DNA from: Chitinophagaceae bacterium UBA4411
Lineage (GTDB): Bacteria; Bacteroidota; Bacteroidia; Chitinophagales; Chitinophagaceae
NCBI GenBank assembly: GCA_002400415.1
Contig: DGQP01000007.1
Coordinates: forward strand, 400,348-464,347
Length of the DNA stretch: 64,000 nucleotides
Reading direction: 5' to 3'
How positions within the stretch are numbered: the stretch's first letter is position 1; every line of letters begins with the position of its first letter. Positions 42,497 to 52,014 of this stretch are shown in pieces. Under the pieces are notes generated by a model that searched no databases, was not told where the DNA came from, and saw only the letters and a list, made by a program, of their open reading frames with translations. A program made the position numbers and the translations under genes.

Positions 42497-44434
42497 TTAT
42501 TGGAAAAGAGATTGACTGATGCTGACATTCACATTCATCATATCTCTCACAGCATCGGCAATAGCAGGCGCATCGTAGCCACATTCCCGGTGAAGTTCTT
42601 TGGGAGTGCCATGCTCCACCAGTCTGTCCGGGATACCCAGAATTTTTATGTCATTTTTGTAACCATATTTAGCCATGAATTCCAGTACAGCACTTCCAAA
42701 ACCACCTTCTACGGTGCCATCTTCCACCGTGATCAGTTTTGGATACTGCCGGCAGGCTTCATGCAACAGGTCTTCATCCAGTGGTTTTACAAACCGCATA
42801 TCATAATGACCGGGGTTCAGCCCGTCATTTCTCAACTCACGGATGGCCGTTGCCGCAAAATTGCCGGGATGACCAATGGATAGAATGGCGATATCTTTCC
42901 CTTCTTTTAATTTCCTTCCCGTACCAATAGTGATCTCTTTCATTTCCGTTCTCCATTCAGGCATTACACCTTCTCCTCTGGGGTAACGGATCACAAAGGG
43001 AAGCTTGGTTGAATCCAGTTGCGCTGTAAACATCAGGTTGCGCAATTCACTTTCGTTCATGGGCGCACTGAGGATCATATTCGGAATGCAACGGAAATAA
43101 GCAATATCATAGCAGCCGTGATGGGTTGGACCATCATCGCCCACCAAACCGGCCCGGTCCAGGCAAAATATTACAGGCAATTTTTGTATGGCCGCATCAT
43201 GTACCACCTGGTCATAAGCCCTTTGCATAAAGGAAGAGTAAATATTGCAGAACACTTTCAGGCCCTGTGTGGCCATGCCTGCACTAACGGTTACTGCATG
43301 CTGTTCTGCAATTCCCACATCAAAAGCCCGGTGGGGCATCTTTTCCATCATGAACTTTAAGGATGAACCCGAAGGCATGGCCGGGGTGATGCCAAATACC
43401 TTGTCATTTTGTTCTGCCAGTTCGATCATCGTGTGGCCAAATACGTCCTGGTATTTCGGCGGCTGGGGCAGATCATATTGCTTCTTCTGAATTTCGCCGG
43501 TCACTTTATCAAACAGACCGGGCGCATGCCACTTGGTCTGATCTTGTTCTGCCAGCGCATAGCCCTTTCCTTTAGTAGTGATGATATGCAGGATCTTGGG
43601 GCCCGGAATCTCACGAAGATCTTTTAATGTATCAACTAATTTGGCCACATTGTGGCCGTCAATCGGGCCAAAATAGCGAAGTTTTAATGCCTCAAACAGG
43701 TTAGCGCTGCTGCTGACCATACCTTTCATCCCTTCGGCCAGTTTATGGGCCATCGCCCGGCTGAAATGTTTGCCGACTGGTAATTTGCCCATCAGCTTCC
43801 AGACATCATCTTTTACTTTATTATAGGTCGGCGATGTAGTGATATCAGTTAAATATTCTTTAAGTGCTCCTACATTCGGGTCAATACCCATGCAGTTATC
43901 ATTCAGAATGATCAGCATATCTGAGTCAGCCACACCCGCATGATTCATTCCTTCAAATGCAAGGCCGGCTGTCATGGCCCCGTCACCAATCACAGCAACC
44001 ACTTTTCGGTCTTTTTCGCCTTTGTATTTGGCTGCCATTGCCATGCCTAATGCAGCAGAAATCGAAGTTGAAGAATGTCCCACACCAAATGTGTCATACT
44101 CACTTTCGCTTCTTTTGGGGAAGCCGCTGATGCCATTATATTTTCTATTTGTGGGGAAATTGTCGCGGCGGCCGGTAAGAATCTTATGGCCATAAGCCTG
44201 GTGACCCACATCCCAAACCAACTGGTCATAAGGGGTGTTATAAACATAATGCAGGGCGGTGGTAAGTTCCACCACACCGAGGCTGGCGCCGAAATGTCCG
44301 CCATGAACACTGACCACATCAATGATATACTGTCTTAATTCATCGCAAACCTGGTGAAGTTTTTCACGGGGAAGTTTCTTCAGGTCGGCTGGTGAATCAA
44401 TGGTTTTTAGCAAAGGACCGGGTGTGATTTCCAT
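42497..44434 (-). CDS. dxs: 1-deoxy-D-xylulose-5-phosphate synthase
   Basis: TPP enzyme that condenses pyruvate and glyceraldehyde-3-phosphate, the first step of the MEP isoprenoid pathway. The 645-residue protein shows GHQAYGHKILTGRRD, SKRSESEYDTFGVGHSSTSI-like binding residues, the TPP motif GDGAMTAGLAFEGMNHAG and the central GKGYALAEQD. The C-terminal half has VGIAEQHAVTVSAGMA, FCLDRAGLVGDDGPTHHG and PRGEG. Complete. A TACTTTTA element on the minus strand (44453-44460) lies 18 nt before the ATG. Confidence 0.97.
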   Translation of the reverse strand: MEITPGPLLKTIDSPADLKKLPREKLHQVCDELRQYIIDVVSVHGGHFGASLGVVELTTALHYVYNTPYDQLVWDVGHQAYGHKILTGRRDNFPTNRKYNGISGFPKRSESEYDTFGVGHSSTSISAALGMAMAAKYKGEKDRKVVAVIGDGAMTAGLAFEGMNHAGVADSDMLIILNDNCMGIDPNVGALKEYLTDITTSPTYNKVKDDVWKLMGKLPVGKHFSRAMAHKLAEGMKGMVSSSANLFEALKLRYFGPIDGHNVAKLVDTLKDLREIPGPKILHIITTKGKGYALAEQDQTKWHAPGLFDKVTGEIQKKQYDLPQPPKYQDVFGHTMIELAEQNDKVFGITPAMPSGSSLKFMMEKMPHRAFDVGIAEQHAVTVSAGMATQGLKVFCNIYSSFMQRAYDQVVHDAAIQKLPVIFCLDRAGLVGDDGPTHHGCYDIAYFRCIPNMILSAPMNESELRNLMFTAQLDSTKLPFVIRYPRGEGVMPEWRTEMKEITIGTGRKLKEGKDIAILSIGHPGNFAATAIRELRNDGLNPGHYDMRFVKPLDEDLLHEACRQYPKLITVEDGTVEGGFGSAVLEFMAKYGYKNDIKILGIPDRLVEHGTPKELHRECGYDAPAIADAVRDMMNVNVSISQSLFQ

Positions 44435-44566
44435 GCATCAAGTTTAACGATGTAAAAGTAGTATTTTCGGATGAGGCTTTCATTAAAGAATGCCTAACAA
44501 TTTAAACGGCAGGAGGTTGAGTTCAGTCAATGTTTTTGACAACAAACCGGTGACTCCAGCCTCCCA

Positions 44567-44598
44567 TTTGTAAAACCAATTCCCCACTGGTATATTTA
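44567..44598 (+). promoter_or_regulatory. Candidate promoter for the LytS-like kinase operon
   Basis: TTTG (44567-44570), a 20-nt spacer and TATATTTA (44591-44598) fit the Bacteroidota -33/-7 pattern. The ATG is 21 nt downstream of the -7 box. Confidence 0.45.
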
Positions 44599-44619
44599 GG
44601 GATAGCCGGGGTAACCGGA

Positions 44620-45717
44620 ATGGTTAGATTTGTTGTTATGCGATACGGAAACGGACGATATTGGTTGTTTCAAACGATTGGGTGGGGGAGTTTTGCCCTG
44701 ATCTATATCTTTTTTGCATTTTCGTTTGACCAGCTCAAAACAACCTTCTTCCTGCGCCTGGGGGTCTTTCTGGCACTTGGCGTTTTTTGTTCTCACCTGA
44801 TGCGGGTCGTTATTATCCGCCTGGGATTACTGCAAAAAAGCCTGAACACACAGATACTCCAGTTTTTCATTATCACTTTTGTGCTGGCGTTCTTTGTTTC
44901 TTTTCTTTATGTGGAAACACTGGTTCTGACCGGGTTATTAAAAAATAACGATACTGAGCTCCTGAACAGGAAGGGATATAGCTATTGGTTTAATATATGG
45001 CTGCTGGTACTGAACAATGCTTTTTTATATTTCCTTCTATTCTTTATCTGGAACCTGATCTACTTCGTTTATCATTATGTGGAAAAGAGCAGGAAGCAGC
45101 AATTAGACACACTGAAACTGGAAGCCCTGGTCAGGGATCTCGAATTAAAAACGATTAAAGCACATATCAATCCTCATTTTATTTTTAATTCGTTGAACAG
45201 TATCCGTGCCCTGGTGGATGAAAATCCACAGCGGGCAAGGGCCGCTGTAACGGAGCTAAGTAATATTCTTCGCAGCAGTATGCAAACCGATAAGGTGGAG
45301 AGGGTGCCTTTTGAAAGGGAGTTGAATATTGTAAAGGACTATCTGGCACTGGAAAATATGCGTTTTGAAGACCGGCTCAGGGTGGAATATCAAATTGACG
45401 AGGATACACTGGATTTACAGGTTCCGCCAATGATGCTGCAAACGCTTGTCGAAAATGCCATCAAGCATGGCATCAGCAAACAGATTGGTGGTGGCGTGGT
45501 CCGTATTATTTCTGATTTTAAAGGTACTTACCATGAATTGTCTGTCCAAAATACCGGTTACCTGAACGGGTATTCATCCAGTAATGAAGGATTCGGAATT
45601 TCAAGTACTACCAACCGCCTGAATCTTTTATACGGGGATAAAGCTAAATTTGAGATAAAACAGGTTTCGCCATCACTGGTGGAAGCCAGGGTAATGATAC
45701 CTTTTGATGCTAATTAA
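44620..45717 (+). CDS. LytS/YehU-family sensor histidine kinase
   Basis: A 365-residue membrane kinase with four N-terminal helices (about 16-35, 42-62, 77-100, 122-148), a short coiled coil and a His_kinase domain. The phospho-acceptor lies in KAHINPHFIFNSLNSIRALV. The ATPase part has LQTLVENAIKHGISK and GFGISSTTNRLNLLYG. No extracytoplasmic sensor domain exists, so the signal is probably sensed in the membrane. It overlaps the upstream end of the regulator ORF and is 10 bp from its likely start, forming a two-component operon. Confidence 0.93.
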   Translation: MVRFVVMRYGNGRYWLFQTIGWGSFALIYIFFAFSFDQLKTTFFLRLGVFLALGVFCSHLMRVVIIRLGLLQKSLNTQILQFFIITFVLAFFVSFLYVETLVLTGLLKNNDTELLNRKGYSYWFNIWLLVLNNAFLYFLLFFIWNLIYFVYHYVEKSRKQQLDTLKLEALVRDLELKTIKAHINPHFIFNSLNSIRALVDENPQRARAAVTELSNILRSSMQTDKVERVPFERELNIVKDYLALENMRFEDRLRVEYQIDEDTLDLQVPPMMLQTLVENAIKHGISKQIGGGVVRIISDFKGTYHELSVQNTGYLNGYSSSNEGFGISSTTNRLNLLYGDKAKFEIKQVSPSLVEARVMIPFDAN

Positions 45718-45727
45718 AACAAGTCAC

Positions 45728-46456
45728 ATGAGAGCAATTATTATCGATGATGAACGACTGGCAAGGGCCGAGCTAAAGAAGCTGTTACAGGATTTTCCGG
45801 AAGTGGAAGTAATCGATGAAGCAGCGAATGCCGAAGAAGGGGTTAGCAAAATCGAAAGTCAGCGACCGGACCTGATCTTTTTGGATATCCAGATGCCGGG
45901 TAAAACAGGGTTTGATATGTTGTCTGACCTGGAGCGTTCACCACAGGTGATCTTTACCACAGCTTATGATGAATTTGCCTTAAAAGCATTTGAAGTCAAT
46001 GCGCTGGATTATTTACTGAAACCGGTAGAACCCAAACGCCTGGCTGATGCGATCCAGAAATTACACCTTGCGGAGAACAAAGAGGCAAGGCCACTGACAG
46101 AAAATATCAACAATAGCATCCTGGGTGAACATGACCAGGTATTTGTAAAAGACGGGGAAAGATGCTGGTTTGTAAAATTGAACGAAATCCGGCTGTTTGA
46201 AAGTGTGGGTAACTATGCGAAAGTGTTTTTTGGGCCCAATAAACCTTTAATACTAAAATCGCTGAATGCGCTGGAAGAAAGACTGGACGAGAAATTCTTT
46301 TTCAGGGCTAACCGCAAGCATATTGTAAACCTGCGGATGATCGAGAAAATTGAACCCTATTTCAATGGTGGTTTATTATTGGAGTTAAAAGGCGGCGAGA
46401 AAATAGAAGTCAGCCGCCGGCAAACGGTAAAGTTCAAAGAAATGATGAGTTTATAA
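45728..46456 (+). CDS. LytTR-family response regulator
   Basis: A 242-residue regulator. The ATG at 45728 gives the normal receiver start MRAIIIDDERLARAEL; an upstream ATG at 45704 lies inside the kinase gene. Phospho-acceptor Asp53 is in LIFLDIQMPGKTG, and the receiver ends near YLLKPVEP. The LytTR DNA-binding domain (about 135-240) has VKLNEIRLFESVGNYAKVFF and FFRANRKHIVNLRMIEKIEP. It pairs with the kinase just upstream. Target genes are unknown; the M28 peptidase gene 31 bp downstream may share the transcript. Confidence 0.93.
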   Translation: MRAIIIDDERLARAELKKLLQDFPEVEVIDEAANAEEGVSKIESQRPDLIFLDIQMPGKTGFDMLSDLERSPQVIFTTAYDEFALKAFEVNALDYLLKPVEPKRLADAIQKLHLAENKEARPLTENINNSILGEHDQVFVKDGERCWFVKLNEIRLFESVGNYAKVFFGPNKPLILKSLNALEERLDEKFFFRANRKHIVNLRMIEKIEPYFNGGLLLELKGGEKIEVSRRQTVKFKEMMSL

Positions 46457-46487
46457 AATTGAATAAATAAAACAGGAAACGGAAGCA

Positions 46488-47771
46488 ATGAAGAAATACA
46501 TGTTACTGGGGTTGTTGGTTACAACAACCTCTTTTTTATGGGCGCAAAAGATTGAAGCTATTATTACTACCAAAGAAGCGGAACGTATTGAGCGGTTCCT
46601 GGCATCGGATGAAATGCGGGGACGACGTACTTTCTCCCCCGAAATTGATAAAGCGGCGGATTTTATCGCAGCTGAATTTAAACAGGCAGGCCTGAAGCCT
46701 GCAACTGGTAATCCGGGATTTAAACAGGCCTTTGCAATGGTGCGGCCAAAATTCATCAGTGCGGCAGCAAAGCTGGATGATGTGCTGATAGATCAGAAGA
46801 ATATTATCGTAGTCACCTGTACACCAGAATTGAAAATAGACCAGTCATCCGGTTATGAAACAGTTTTCATAAAAGCAGGTGCCAACCTTCGCCGTGAAGC
46901 GGGGGCATTTGTCAACGCCAATAAAAATCTGTTGGTGCTGGTGGACGAAAGCCTGGCAGCGGATTTTCCAAGATTAGCGGCTTTAAAGCGTTCCATTTTT
47001 AAAACGGATAAGTCGGTAGTATTCATCCTGAGCAATACTTCCCCGAAAAACTATTCTATTGAAGCTAAACATGAAATAACTGAGCAGCAAATGGCCAACG
47101 TGGTGGGTATCCTGCCCGGGAAAAGCAAGCAGGACGAGTACGTGGTGTTTTCCGGGCATTACGATCATATTGGTGTGGGCAAACCGGTTGATGGTGATTC
47201 TATTTTCAACGGCGCTAATGATGATGCTGCCGGAACAACGGCAGTGATTTTATTAGCCAACTATTTTAAAGCGCTGGGGAATAACGAAAGAACAATTGTT
47301 TTCGCAGCATTTACTGCAGAAGAAGTGGGTGGCTATGGTTCGCAATATTTCTCCCGCCAATTCGATCCCGCTAAAGTGATGGCTATGTTCAATATAGAAA
47401 TGATCGGTACGGAAAGTAAATGGGGGAAAAACTCAGCGTACATAACCGGGTATGAAAAAACAGACATGGGACTGATCCTGGAGAAGAACCTGGTTGGTAC
47501 AGGATTTACTTTTTATCCTGACCCTTACCCGACACAGCAACTATTTTATCGTTCTGATAATGCCACGCTGGCCAGGCTGGGTGTTCCTGCTCATACTATT
47601 TCAACTTCTAAAATGGATAGTGAACCCAACTATCATAAAGTATCTGATCATGTGGAAACACTGGATTTGGAAAATATGGCCATGATCATCCGTTCTATTG
47701 CTTTAAGTGCAAAAGGTATTATAGCCGGGAAAGAAACTCCATCGAGGGTGAAAGTGGAAGAATTAAGATAA
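46488..47771 (+). CDS. Secreted M28-family zinc peptidase
   Basis: A 427-residue exported aminopeptidase-like enzyme with the signal peptide MKKYMLLGLLVTTTSFLWAQ. The two-zinc site is visible as His in FSGHYDHIGVG, bridging Asp in NGANDDAAGTTAVI, Glu pair in AFTAEEVGGYGSQYF and a late His in SEPNYHKVSDHVETLD. A PA-like insert precedes the catalytic domain. It probably acts in the periplasm or outside the cell on peptides. It lies 31 bp after the LytTR regulator on the same strand. A related M28 gene is at 54461. Confidence 0.92.
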   Translation: MKKYMLLGLLVTTTSFLWAQKIEAIITTKEAERIERFLASDEMRGRRTFSPEIDKAADFIAAEFKQAGLKPATGNPGFKQAFAMVRPKFISAAAKLDDVLIDQKNIIVVTCTPELKIDQSSGYETVFIKAGANLRREAGAFVNANKNLLVLVDESLAADFPRLAALKRSIFKTDKSVVFILSNTSPKNYSIEAKHEITEQQMANVVGILPGKSKQDEYVVFSGHYDHIGVGKPVDGDSIFNGANDDAAGTTAVILLANYFKALGNNERTIVFAAFTAEEVGGYGSQYFSRQFDPAKVMAMFNIEMIGTESKWGKNSAYITGYEKTDMGLILEKNLVGTGFTFYPDPYPTQQLFYRSDNATLARLGVPAHTISTSKMDSEPNYHKVSDHVETLDLENMAMIIRSIALSAKGIIAGKETPSRVKVEELR

Positions 47772-47775
47772 GCGG

Positions 47776-48324
47776 TCACGGATAACCGGCATAAGCACTA
47801 TACTCGTTAAGCAGGGACTGTATCTTCTTCAGCCATTCGGCCTGCTTTTCTTTATTGATGCTGTGGTTGGTTTCCTTGTCGTACTGGTTCTGCAAGGATT
47901 CTCTTTCTTCCATAATGGAATTATAGATTTTTTTCAGGTCTTTCTGAAAGGATTTTTTATTAAAAACATAGTTGCTCATTTCTTTATGCAGCTTGCGGGC
48001 AAATAGCTCTGCAATATCAAAATGCCCCTGTTCGTGGCTTAATATGTAGTCCGTTTTATGTAATCCCCAGGAACGGTCTTTTGAAAAACGACAATGAATA
48101 AAATAGCTGAACTTATCATTGCTGATCTTATACTCGATCCCTACGTAGGTAGTGGTGGTGGCCGCAGCATCTGAGGAAGGATTGGGTGTGGCTTTGTAAT
48201 CACCCCAATTCAGTTTACGGGAAGCATTCCATTCAATTGTTTCTTCATTGCTGCCCTGGGCAACTGCTACTGAAGAAAAGAGCAGTGAAATAACAGTCAC
48301 ATATTTAATTAATACTCTTTGCAT
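47776..48324 (-). CDS. Secreted DUF922-type protein, predicted zinc protease
   Basis: A 182-residue exported protein (signal MQRVLIKYVTVISLLFSSVA, ending near VAQG). The core has NWGDYKATPNPSSDAAATTT, followed by YFIHCRFSKDRSW. The motif LSHEQGHFDIAELFARKL is an HExxH-like metal site with a downstream Asp, as in DUF922 (predicted secreted Zn-dependent protease). The C-terminal part is a charged helix. Catalytic activity of this family is not well established. It converges on the M28 gene with a 4-bp gap. Confidence 0.8.
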   Translation of the reverse strand: MQRVLIKYVTVISLLFSSVAVAQGSNEETIEWNASRKLNWGDYKATPNPSSDAAATTTTYVGIEYKISNDKFSYFIHCRFSKDRSWGLHKTDYILSHEQGHFDIAELFARKLHKEMSNYVFNKKSFQKDLKKIYNSIMEERESLQNQYDKETNHSINKEKQAEWLKKIQSLLNEYSAYAGYP

Positions 48325-48380
48325 AATTTATCAACGTAAGGTCGCTATAAAAATTTTACGCCCGGCCATGGCTCACGTTA

Positions 48381-48421
48381 AAGAAAATAAAAACCCCGGC
48401 AACATTTCAGACTGCCGGGGC
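48381..48421 (-). terminator. Intrinsic terminator after pckA
   Basis: Perfect 8-bp stem CCCCGGCA/TGCCGGGG (48394-48420). The minus strand continues TTTTTATTTTCTTT. Confidence 0.9.
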
Positions 48422-48451
48422 TACAACGGGAACAACCGTCCGGGTCGTATC

Positions 48452-50056
48452 TTAAATACGGGGTGCTGCTGCTAAAATTTCAGCAGATACACCCGATGCA
48501 TATTTTTCAAAATTCCTGATGAACAAACCGGCCAGGTATCTGGCCTTTTCATCATAAGCATTTTTATCAGCCCAGGTATTGCGGGGATTCAATACTTCTG
48601 CCGGAACATCCGGGCAGGAGACAGGCATGGCAACTCCAAAAACAGGGTGTGTCTCAAACAGTGCATGCTCCAGTTTCCCTTCCAACGCTGCTGTGATCAT
48701 GGCCCTGGTATATTTCAATCGCATCCGGTTCCCGATACCATAAGGTCCGCCTGTCCAGCCGGTATTGATCATCCATACACTCACATTGTTCTCCTGCATT
48801 TTTTGCCCCAGCATCTGCGCATACTTACCGGGATGCAGGGGAAGGAAGGGCGCGCCAAAGCAGGCACTGAAAGTAGGTTTTGGTTCTGTAACATCAGCTT
48901 CTGTGCCCGCCACTTTTGCTGTGTACCCGGATATAAACTGGTACATCGCCTGGCCGGCCGTTAATTTGGAAACCGGCGGTAATACACCAAATGCATCACA
49001 GGTCAGGAAGAAAATATTTTTAGGTAAACCTCCAACAGAAGGTTCCTGGGCATTGCTGATAAAATGCAACGGATAGGAAACCCTCGTATTTTCCGTAACC
49101 GAAGCATCATCAAAGTTGATCTTATTCGTACCGGGATAGAATGTAACATTTTCCACTAATGCACCCGGACGGATCGCATTGAATATTTCAGGTTCTTTTT
49201 CTTCAGTCAGGTTGATTGTTTTTGCATAACAACCACCTTCAAAATTGAAGATATTATCATCGGTCCATGCGTGCTCATCATCGCCAATCAATTTACGGTT
49301 GGGATCAGCGCTTAATGTGGTTTTACCGGTGCCGCTCAGCCCGAAAAAGATAGCGGTATCACCCCCATCACCCATATTGGCGCTGCAATGCATGCTCAAC
49401 ACATTCTTTTCATGTGGTAAAATATAGTTGAGTATTGTAAAGATGCCTTTTTTGATTTCACCTGTATAACCGGTGCCGGCTATCAGGATCATTTTATGTT
49501 TGAATGAAATGACCGCTCCGTTATGCTGGCGTGTGCCGCAAACGGAAGGATCCAGCTTCAATCCGGGTACAGAAATTACATGCCAGTCAGGTTCAAAATT
49601 GTCCAGGCCTTCTTCATCCGGACGAAGGAACATGTTATAGGCAAACAGGTTGTTCCAGGGTTTTTCATTTACCACTCTTACATTCAGGCGGTAGCGGGAA
49701 TCTGCGCAGGCATAGCAATCACGAATCCATATCTCGGGTAACATGTCGAGATATTCGGTTACTTTTTTAAAAACATTGTCGAAGTATTTTGACTCTATAG
49801 GGATATTAAAATCATTCCAGTGAACGGAGTCGGCAGTAGTCTCATCTTTAACTGTAAACTTGTCTTTGGGAGAGCGGCCGGTGAACTCTCCTGTTTGAAT
49901 AACGAGAGCTCCCGTATCGTTCAAAACACCCTCACCGATACGGAGGGTGTCCTGCACTAACTCTTCAGGGGAAAGCTGGTAGTGAACAGACTCTGTGTTG
50001 CGGAGCCCAATTTTTAATAAATGTTTGGCAGAAATAGTGATCGTTGGTACTGACAT
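48452..50056 (-). CDS. pckA: Phosphoenolpyruvate carboxykinase (ATP)
   Basis: Converts oxaloacetate and ATP to phosphoenolpyruvate, the entry to gluconeogenesis. The 534-residue protein has the kinase motifs GLSGTGKTTLSADPNR (P-loop) and IGDDEHAWTDDNIFNFEGG, GRSPKDKF near the N-terminus, and NTGWTGGPYGIGNRMRLKYT. The ATG at 50056 (MSVPTITI) is preferred to one four codons upstream. The promoter region has TACCTTTG and an upstream TTTG that lies inside a palindrome also found before the acyl-CoA dehydrogenase gene. Confidence 0.97.
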   Translation of the reverse strand: MSVPTITISAKHLLKIGLRNTESVHYQLSPEELVQDTLRIGEGVLNDTGALVIQTGEFTGRSPKDKFTVKDETTADSVHWNDFNIPIESKYFDNVFKKVTEYLDMLPEIWIRDCYACADSRYRLNVRVVNEKPWNNLFAYNMFLRPDEEGLDNFEPDWHVISVPGLKLDPSVCGTRQHNGAVISFKHKMILIAGTGYTGEIKKGIFTILNYILPHEKNVLSMHCSANMGDGGDTAIFFGLSGTGKTTLSADPNRKLIGDDEHAWTDDNIFNFEGGCYAKTINLTEEKEPEIFNAIRPGALVENVTFYPGTNKINFDDASVTENTRVSYPLHFISNAQEPSVGGLPKNIFFLTCDAFGVLPPVSKLTAGQAMYQFISGYTAKVAGTEADVTEPKPTFSACFGAPFLPLHPGKYAQMLGQKMQENNVSVWMINTGWTGGPYGIGNRMRLKYTRAMITAALEGKLEHALFETHPVFGVAMPVSCPDVPAEVLNPRNTWADKNAYDEKARYLAGLFIRNFEKYASGVSAEILAAAPRI

Positions 50057-50082
50057 ATAAGCAAGCATATTTGGTGAAGCGA

Positions 50083-50126
50083 CAAAGGTAAGTCACAAAC
50101 CCGGCTTTGTACAAACAAGTGTTAGT
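50083..50126 (-). promoter_or_regulatory. pckA promoter with overlapping palindromic operator
   Basis: Minus-strand TACCTTTG (50083-50090) matches TAnnTTTG. TTTG (50112-50115) lies 21 nt upstream as a -33 element. The -33 element is inside ACAAACAAGTGTTAGT (50111-50126), which matches the palindrome at 26473-26488 in 15 of 16 bases. A protein bound here should block polymerase (inference). Confidence 0.55.
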
Positions 50127-50323
50127 TCTACACATTGGAAACTGGCTAATTTTTCAATAACAACAGTACTCATTTTCAAAATTTTAGAACGAAAATTGAA
50201 GGCTTTTAAAAACCATGATTTTTTTTTGAAAATCATTCATTTTTCAGCCGGTTCATCTCTTTTGTGATGAAAGTCAGGAAGCCGATATAAATGGTCATTA
50301 TCTTTAACCCTAAATCCCTTTTC

Positions 50324-51616
50324 ATGAAGTATTTACCTCTTAATCCTGAAATTTTTATCCAAAACAGGAAACGGTTTGCCAGCCAGCTCCAAAAAAACTC
50401 AATCGCCATTTTTGTGAGTAATGACGAAGTGCCGGTTAACGGGGATGCGATCTACCGGTTCAAACAAAATAGTGATGTGTTCTGGTTGAGCGGTATTACG
50501 CAGGAGGATAGTATGGTCATCCTGTTCCCGGATAACCCGGACTCCAAATACCGGGAAGTTCTTGTACTGGTTCGCCCTAACGAGTTAAAAGAAAAATGGG
50601 ATGGGAAACGATTAAGGGTGAAGGAAGCTCAGGATATCAGTGGCATCAAAACCATTGTGTGGGTGGATAGTCTTGATGGCTTATTACAACCCTGGATTCA
50701 TTTAGCAGATAATATCTATCTCGATAGTAACGAAAACGACCGCAAAGCCAGTCTTGTCCGCACCAGGGATTACCGTTTCATTGATGAAATGAAAAGCCGC
50801 TACCCGTTGCACAATTACCTGCGTGCGGCTAAGATCATGAAAGAACTGCGGGCTATAAAAACTTCTTTCGAAGTGGAAGTAATGCAGCAGGCTATTGATA
50901 TTACTGAAAGGACATTCCGCCGTTTGCTGCAATTCATCAAACCCGGGGTGATGGAATATGAAATTGAAGCAGAGATATATCATTCTTTCTTATCACAAAG
51001 AGCAACCGGTGAAGCATACGGAAGTATCATTGCCAGTGGCGACAGGGCCCGGACATTGCATTATGTTTCCAACAACCAGGAGTGTAAAGATGGGGAATTG
51101 ATATTGATGGATTTTGGCGCCGAATATGGCGGCTATTGTGCTGACCTGACAAGAACGGTTCCCGTGAACGGGAAATTTACCCGCAGACAGAAAACGGTTT
51201 ATAACGCATGTTTACATTTACATGATTACGCAAAAAGCTTATTAAAGCCCGGCATCAGCATCCTGGATTATACCGATAAAGTAGGGGAGGAAGCCACACA
51301 GCAATTTCTGAAGATCGGTTTGCTGAAAAAAACCGATGTGAAAAATGAAGATCCCGAAAACAGGGCTTACCGGAAATATTTATATCACGGTATCTCACAT
51401 CATCTGGGAGTAGACGTGCATGATCTTGGTACCAGGACTGAACCCATCAAAGCCGGAATGGTATTCACCGTGGAACCCGGTATTTATATCGAAGAAGAAC
51501 AAATGGGCATCCGGATCGAGAATAATCTCTGGATCACGAAGAACGGCAATAAAGACCTGATGAAAAATATTCCGATCACGGCAGAAGAGATTGAGGCGTT
51601 GATGAAAAGGAAATAG
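50324..51616 (+). CDS. M24-family metallopeptidase, Xaa-Pro aminopeptidase (PepP) type
   Basis: Removes an N-terminal residue next to proline. The 430-residue protein has an N-terminal creatinase-like domain (about 1-165; start MKYLPLNPEIFIQNRKRF) and a pita-bread catalytic domain. The two-metal ligands are visible: Asp pair in LMDFGAEYGGYCADLTRT, His in HGISHHLGVDVHD, Glu in VFTVEPGIYI and Glu in GIRIENNLWI. The ATG at 50324 is chosen; an in-frame ATG at 50291 sits on the promoter-like TATCTTTA. The enzyme is cytoplasmic, with no signal peptide. Confidence 0.93.
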   Translation: MKYLPLNPEIFIQNRKRFASQLQKNSIAIFVSNDEVPVNGDAIYRFKQNSDVFWLSGITQEDSMVILFPDNPDSKYREVLVLVRPNELKEKWDGKRLRVKEAQDISGIKTIVWVDSLDGLLQPWIHLADNIYLDSNENDRKASLVRTRDYRFIDEMKSRYPLHNYLRAAKIMKELRAIKTSFEVEVMQQAIDITERTFRRLLQFIKPGVMEYEIEAEIYHSFLSQRATGEAYGSIIASGDRARTLHYVSNNQECKDGELILMDFGAEYGGYCADLTRTVPVNGKFTRRQKTVYNACLHLHDYAKSLLKPGISILDYTDKVGEEATQQFLKIGLLKKTDVKNEDPENRAYRKYLYHGISHHLGVDVHDLGTRTEPIKAGMVFTVEPGIYIEEEQMGIRIENNLWITKNGNKDLMKNIPITAEEIEALMKRK

Positions 51617-51657
51617 TCCACGGTCAACAGTCCACAGCAAAAACCCAACAGATCGAA
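51617..51657. repeat. Left heptad array of the four-helix-bundle locus
   Basis: Directly after the stop of the M24 gene come six 7-nt units in exact phase, consensus TCnACAG (for example TCAACAG, TCCACAG), ending at the ATG of the four-helix-bundle gene. The array at 52015-52049 carries the reverse complement type. Confidence 0.7.
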
Positions 51658-52014
51658 ATGGCATTTAAGTTTGAGAATTTAAAAGTGTGGCAATTATCGT
51701 TGGAGTTAGCTGATGAGGTTGATTTACTGGCCAATACTTTTCCTGCTCACGAACTTTATTCCTTTCAAGCCAGATTAGAAGGGCTGCTAATTCAGTATCT
51801 ATCAGTTATTGTTGAAGGATCAACCGGTTTAACCAATGCGGAATTCAGAAGATTCCTGGTAATTGCCAACCGTTCTGCCCTTGAAGTGGTAGGTTGCTTA
51901 TATTTGGCAAGAAGAAGAGGATACCTGGGAGAGGAAAAATTTACAGAGCTGTATAACCGGGTTGAATTATTAGTAAAAATGATTCAGGCATTAATTAATA
52001 CTTTAAACGACTGA
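51658..52014 (+). CDS. Four-helix-bundle protein (S23/23S-IVS-encoded type)
   Basis: A 118-residue all-helical protein of the family first seen in 23S rRNA intervening sequences and related to the avd protein of diversity-generating retroelements. Features are the start FKFENLKVWQLSLELADEVD, the segment FPAHELYSFQARLEGLLIQY, IVEGSTGLTNAEFRRFLVIA and YLARRRGYLGEEKF. Helices match the four expected positions. The family's role is unclear. The gene is bracketed by heptad arrays in inverted orientation and inserted between an aminopeptidase gene and pssA, which resembles a small mobile unit. No reverse transcriptase or rRNA is nearby. Confidence 0.85.
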   Translation: MAFKFENLKVWQLSLELADEVDLLANTFPAHELYSFQARLEGLLIQYLSVIVEGSTGLTNAEFRRFLVIANRSALEVVGCLYLARRRGYLGEEKFTELYNRVELLVKMIQALINTLND